From Sympetrum striolatum (lineage: Eukaryota > Arthropoda > Insecta > Odonata > Libellulidae): DNA of 64,000 bases. The notes beneath the pieces are model-generated. The model had not been told where the DNA came from, did not search any database, and saw only the letters and a list, made by a program, of their open reading frames with translations. The position numbers and the translations under genes were made by a program. The DNA lies in contig OX388343.1 of assembly GCA_947579665.1 (NCBI GenBank), forward strand, positions 90,128,254 to 90,192,253, in the 5' to 3' direction. Of the stretch, positions 60,029-64,000 are shown in pieces (position 1 is the stretch's first letter; every line of letters starts with the position of its first letter).

Positions 60029-63000
60029 CTTATTCATTACTTCATGGGTTATTTTTGTGTTATTTATAATGGTACCTTCCGCGTTTTCCGTTGTTACATC
60101 TGATTCATATAAACAAATCATTTTTTTAAATTCTCTTATTCGGTTGCGGAATCATTTTTATAATGTCTCTACCCCTCGTCTGTTTGGTAAAATCAATTTT
60201 TATCCAGAAACTATTTCGGTTTCTTTTCTCTATCATTTCCCTTTAGAATTATAAGATTATAAAGTGTAAAACATACTAGAATTCATTTGTACTTACAAGT
60301 TCACCTGTCACAGAAATTCTCTGTAATGCCATCCCTAGATTCGTTCTGTATCTGTCACATGGTTTTATGTCCACACAATAATCAACTCCGTTTCAATCTT
60401 CTCTTCTTCGGAGGAGGAGATTTTTATCTTCTGACATTCAACAAGAGATTGCAATTAAAATTAATGAGATTTCATCCGACGCAAATCCTTTCTCTTTCCG
60501 ACCAAACTTTGAAAGCATCCGTAAATTGCATGTCTAGCAATGAAACCAACTGGCTTCTACTCTTATGGTAGTGGTAATCATAGAAACACCATGGGGATTG
60601 TTATCGTATCTCTTTATAAGCGCACCTATAGAATTATATTGCCGCTATAATGAACAGTCTTAGTATAATAAAGCATTATAACGTTAGCGTTGCTTAATAA
60701 GCCGGAAGCGGGTTTTTGATTAACTAGTTCCTCATTGCCTTGTTTCTGCCCCGAAGGCGACAAAAATTGATCCGTAGCAATTGATTTCAATTTTAAGATA
60801 TCTCGAGAAGAATTATGAAATCGTATTTCTTAGGTAAGTGTTCCAAACCGCAGCCGTTACACCCCCTCAACATTTGCCATTCGTTGTCTTTTCGCTTGGT
60901 TATGCAATTAACCATTGTAATTCAATTCCGTTTTGTGTGGCTATGGATGAAGTATAGTGGGACCAAAATAAATGGCGAAATAATATATTTTGCTTGTTTC
61001 GCATTTTTAATTCTGTATTTAGGATGTAAGTTAGTCAACTCGGTCTCTCAAAGTCTCTTCTTAACTCAATTCACCTGATAAACAATTTTTTATTGAAATA
61101 AATAAAGTCTTCCCTAGCAACTTAGCGCTTCGACTTTCGCGGCTTTCCTCTATCGCGTTTTTTCAAATTTGTAGATATATACATAAAAATGATTAAATTA
61201 TTTAACGTGCCATAATTTATCTTATTTAGTCTAATATATATGGTAATACGACTGTAATGGTGACTTATGGGTATTATTTGTTAATATTAGTATACATACT
61301 ATTAAACATTAGTAATACTAATAATGTTAAAAACGTATTAAGTTGTAAACCGGTTTTCTATGCTCTAACTACGAAGATTTTCGATTTATACATAAAGAAT
61401 TCTACTTTACGGAAAATCTACCGATCGCGGTAGAGCCTGGAATGACTTAACCGCGATGAACGAAGGCCGACTATTTATCTGAATATTGAACCATACCTCC
61501 GCAATTACGAAATTTCCTTCATCACCACAAGTTATGTCATACTCCATTTTTACATTGTCTATGACCATCCCCAACCACATTGAAAACTCCTTTTTTTCTT
61601 TAACTAAGTCGCAAAGCATCATACCTTCTCATGATATTTCCTTCAAGTAATCTTGAACCCTCGGTAGCTCATCTCATATCTTTAAAGCTAACTGCAGCTA
61701 AAATGGCTTTCTATCGAGTGCTCCGACAACAGTTTTCCAAAAAATAAAAAAATCATATTTTTATCAATTTATTAAAACCAAATAAAGATGCAATTCGCTC
61801 TTTCCGCCATCTATGAAACTTTTAGGGAGTGTAAGTATCAGATTTCGTCTTCTACACAGAAGATACTACTTCATTTTTTAAATTCTCATAATTAATGAGT
61901 TCAGTAATGATTAACGATATCTTACAATCAAAATAGCGGTGTAGATGTTGACGCTCTTTCCCATAGCTCCCCCATCCTATAACTCTTCCTTTTTCCCGCT
62001 CCCCTAGTAATGACAATACAGCGGAACTGTCAGCTGAACGGTTCGCTACCCTCTTTCCCTTTGCTTACAGATGGGGTAGCGAAGCACTATGTCACCTCTT
62101 GTGGAAAAAAATTCTTAAAAGTTTTCTTTGGTAAGAGTATCCTGAGGTGGGTTTTAGGAGGGGGTTGTTAATAGGATTAGTAGACGTGGGATTGAGGAGA
62201 GGAGCCTAAGAGAAACTCGGTTTGTTGGAGGATTTATCACCAAGATGAAATGGACTCTGTAACCGCTACACCCTAATGAAGCAAATGCCATGATAGCAGT
62301 GAAAATGTGCGGTTTTACGGGAGATGTAATATCATGATAAATTTTCAGTCATATTTTTGGAGAGAAGGTTTAATGTTGATGAAATGCCAATCTGAGCCAT
62401 GATTAATTTATTGTTTCCTATGGCAATAATTGCGGAAAAATTGCAATGTAATATAGTCACATAACGAAAATATCAGTCATATGCATCAATGTTTTTTTAA
62501 TAAAACAATATAGTCCTCTTCTTTATAGATTTAAATTATCAAATTCATTTTAGGCTATGTGGCCAGCCATTATATTTATCTACGTAACGTTAGCTCCTTA
62601 TTTAGCTCAATAAAATCAGGATTGACTTGCGTGAACAAAAATAACTAAGTAGAGTTAATGATTTATTTTCTTCAAATTTACTCCTTTGATTGTGATTTAC
62701 AAAAAAGTGCTGCAAGGGTCAAATTTCGTTCGTGGAAGAAAGTTTTAACTGAACATTTATAATATAATGAGAATATATAAGTATAAGAAATAAAATATAT
62801 TATAGGATGATATAGATAAGCCAATTTTAAATGTATATTAAATAGATTAAGCTATTTACATGCTTTCCGCGAAATATGGTTGCATGGAAAAATTTTCAGC
62901 AGTTTTGTGGGAAATGTTTCGTGTAACTCACATTTTTCACCTAAAAATAAAACCAATACGCTTTAAAAGCTCAATTAAGGAGATATTTGCAACTTTCTCA

Positions 63001-64000
63001 TCTTGTCCATCGGCTACTACTTGTGATAAGACGAGCTTTTACGTTTATCATTAACTGATTTGTTTATAAGTTACCTCTGCGGTTACGGTTACGACATTGC
63101 AAAAGTTAAGAAAAAGTACGTGAACCAGATGTTATTATCGAAAGATTGAGGAAATCAGACTAATAGATTCGGCTAATTCGAGTTCCTTTTTTGATTGATT
63201 GACTTCCGTAAATAAATCGAAAAGTTTCATCCCAGTCAATGTGAAAGAATTCGGAGAGAATCGGAGTACCATAGCCATTAATTGCTTCGAATCAGGTGGT
63301 CGGCTTCGAGAGCGTGTTGTCTTGAGAGAAAAGTGGATTTAATTGAAACTCCATCGCGATTCTTCAGAACTAAGGGATGAAACGTAGAATGTAGCGTTGT
63401 CTATGGAATTGTTTTACTTCCCTCGTTCATTTTATCTCCATTAATTCGAGCATCTTCCATTTGATTACTCTAAATCCGTAACGTCGAATATAAAAAAAAT
63501 CCTTGCAACTGAAACGCTTAAGTGGATTGTCATCTATTTGCTTTGAGCAGAAATTCTGGACGATTTGATTATAGAGCCACAGTGGGCGTTATGGATACTC
63601 AAGCTTGACTCAACTGTCATTTATGTTCAGTATTTAGTACAAGTCATCTTGATCTGATAATGAGTGTTCAATTGGTTTATGTTGGGAATTACTTTGATTT
63701 ACAATTACTCTCGATATTTCATAACGGTTCACAGTCTCAACAAGCATAAAGTCGTGTCTATTATAAATGGAGATCCTGTTTACATATACAAAAAATAACT
63801 CGGAATACTTCCTGTGGTTTCTTAAGGTCGCAGCTCAAGATTTATAAAACAGTTTTAAGGAAGGAAATGCTGAAGGTCGTTCAAATGGCTGGAATAATAG
63901 TTCCTTGTACATACATACTACTGTAATACATTCTCAAAATCGAGCTTTGATTAATCGCGTGCAAATATTTATCCATGTATTTATGTGGGAGTTCACTTCA
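60029..64000. other. SLC7 intron continuing to window end
   Basis: AT-rich DNA with no gene recognised on either strand. Several frames (60287-60571, 60815-61078, 61407-61622) have no domain. A weak AT palindrome lies at about 61275-61330. Confidence 0.4.

Overview
The window is AT-rich nuclear DNA from an animal, most likely an arthropod and probably a non-drosophilid insect. The evidence is spliced genes with GT-AG introns, AATAAA polyadenylation signals, metazoan gene families, and a mixed load of old transposons (piggyBac-like, hAT-like, Tc1/mariner-like, Penelope-like, non-LTR, tRNA-SINE). No species can be named from the sequence alone. There are no operons or CRISPR arrays.

Gene-dense left part (1-25.6 kb). 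The 3' part of a hexosaminidase D gene (GH20, + strand) runs off the left edge and ends at 1167. A nine-exon LRRC27-like leucine-rich-repeat gene (+, 5447-11775) follows. Its 3.3 kb seventh intron carries a 1.83 kb piggyBac-like element with perfect 16-bp inverted repeats and TTAA duplications, itself containing a non-LTR retrotransposon fragment. A seven-finger C2H2 zinc-finger gene (-, 14503-15933) and a glutaredoxin-3/PICOT gene (+, 16435-19663) are divergent, about 500 bp apart. A TRUB1-type tRNA pseudouridine synthase gene (-, 24024 to about 25538) closes this block. The 20.1-22.9 kb gap holds two inverted-repeat elements, a Penelope-like GIY-YIG remnant with a decayed hammerhead-like motif at its 3' end, and a 306-bp hAT-like element.

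Middle part (25.6-48 kb). I see no host gene here. It contains a clear 500-bp hAT-type element with an 8-bp target duplication (27.5-28.0 kb), a decayed transposon-type coding region on the minus strand (39.5-40.8 kb), a fold-back element (43.8-44.0 kb), a candidate element with repeated GGCATCTCTCCC motifs (45.4-46.7 kb), and simple repeats.

Right part (48-64 kb). A GC- and CpG-rich block (about 48.0-49.5 kb) looks like a promoter and 5' UTR region. It precedes the first coding exon (51695-52211, +) of an SLC7 heteromeric amino-acid transporter light chain. The rest of that gene is not visible and is presumably beyond 64 kb. Its long first coding intron carries a tRNA-derived SINE, a minus-strand non-LTR fragment with the FADD catalytic box, and a strong short hairpin.

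The genes encode unrelated housekeeping functions: glycan hydrolysis, Fe-S and redox delivery, tRNA modification, transcription control and amino-acid transport. LRRC27, GLRX3 and TRUB1 all lie on human 10q25-q26, so their closeness here may be a relic of an ancestral animal linkage group.
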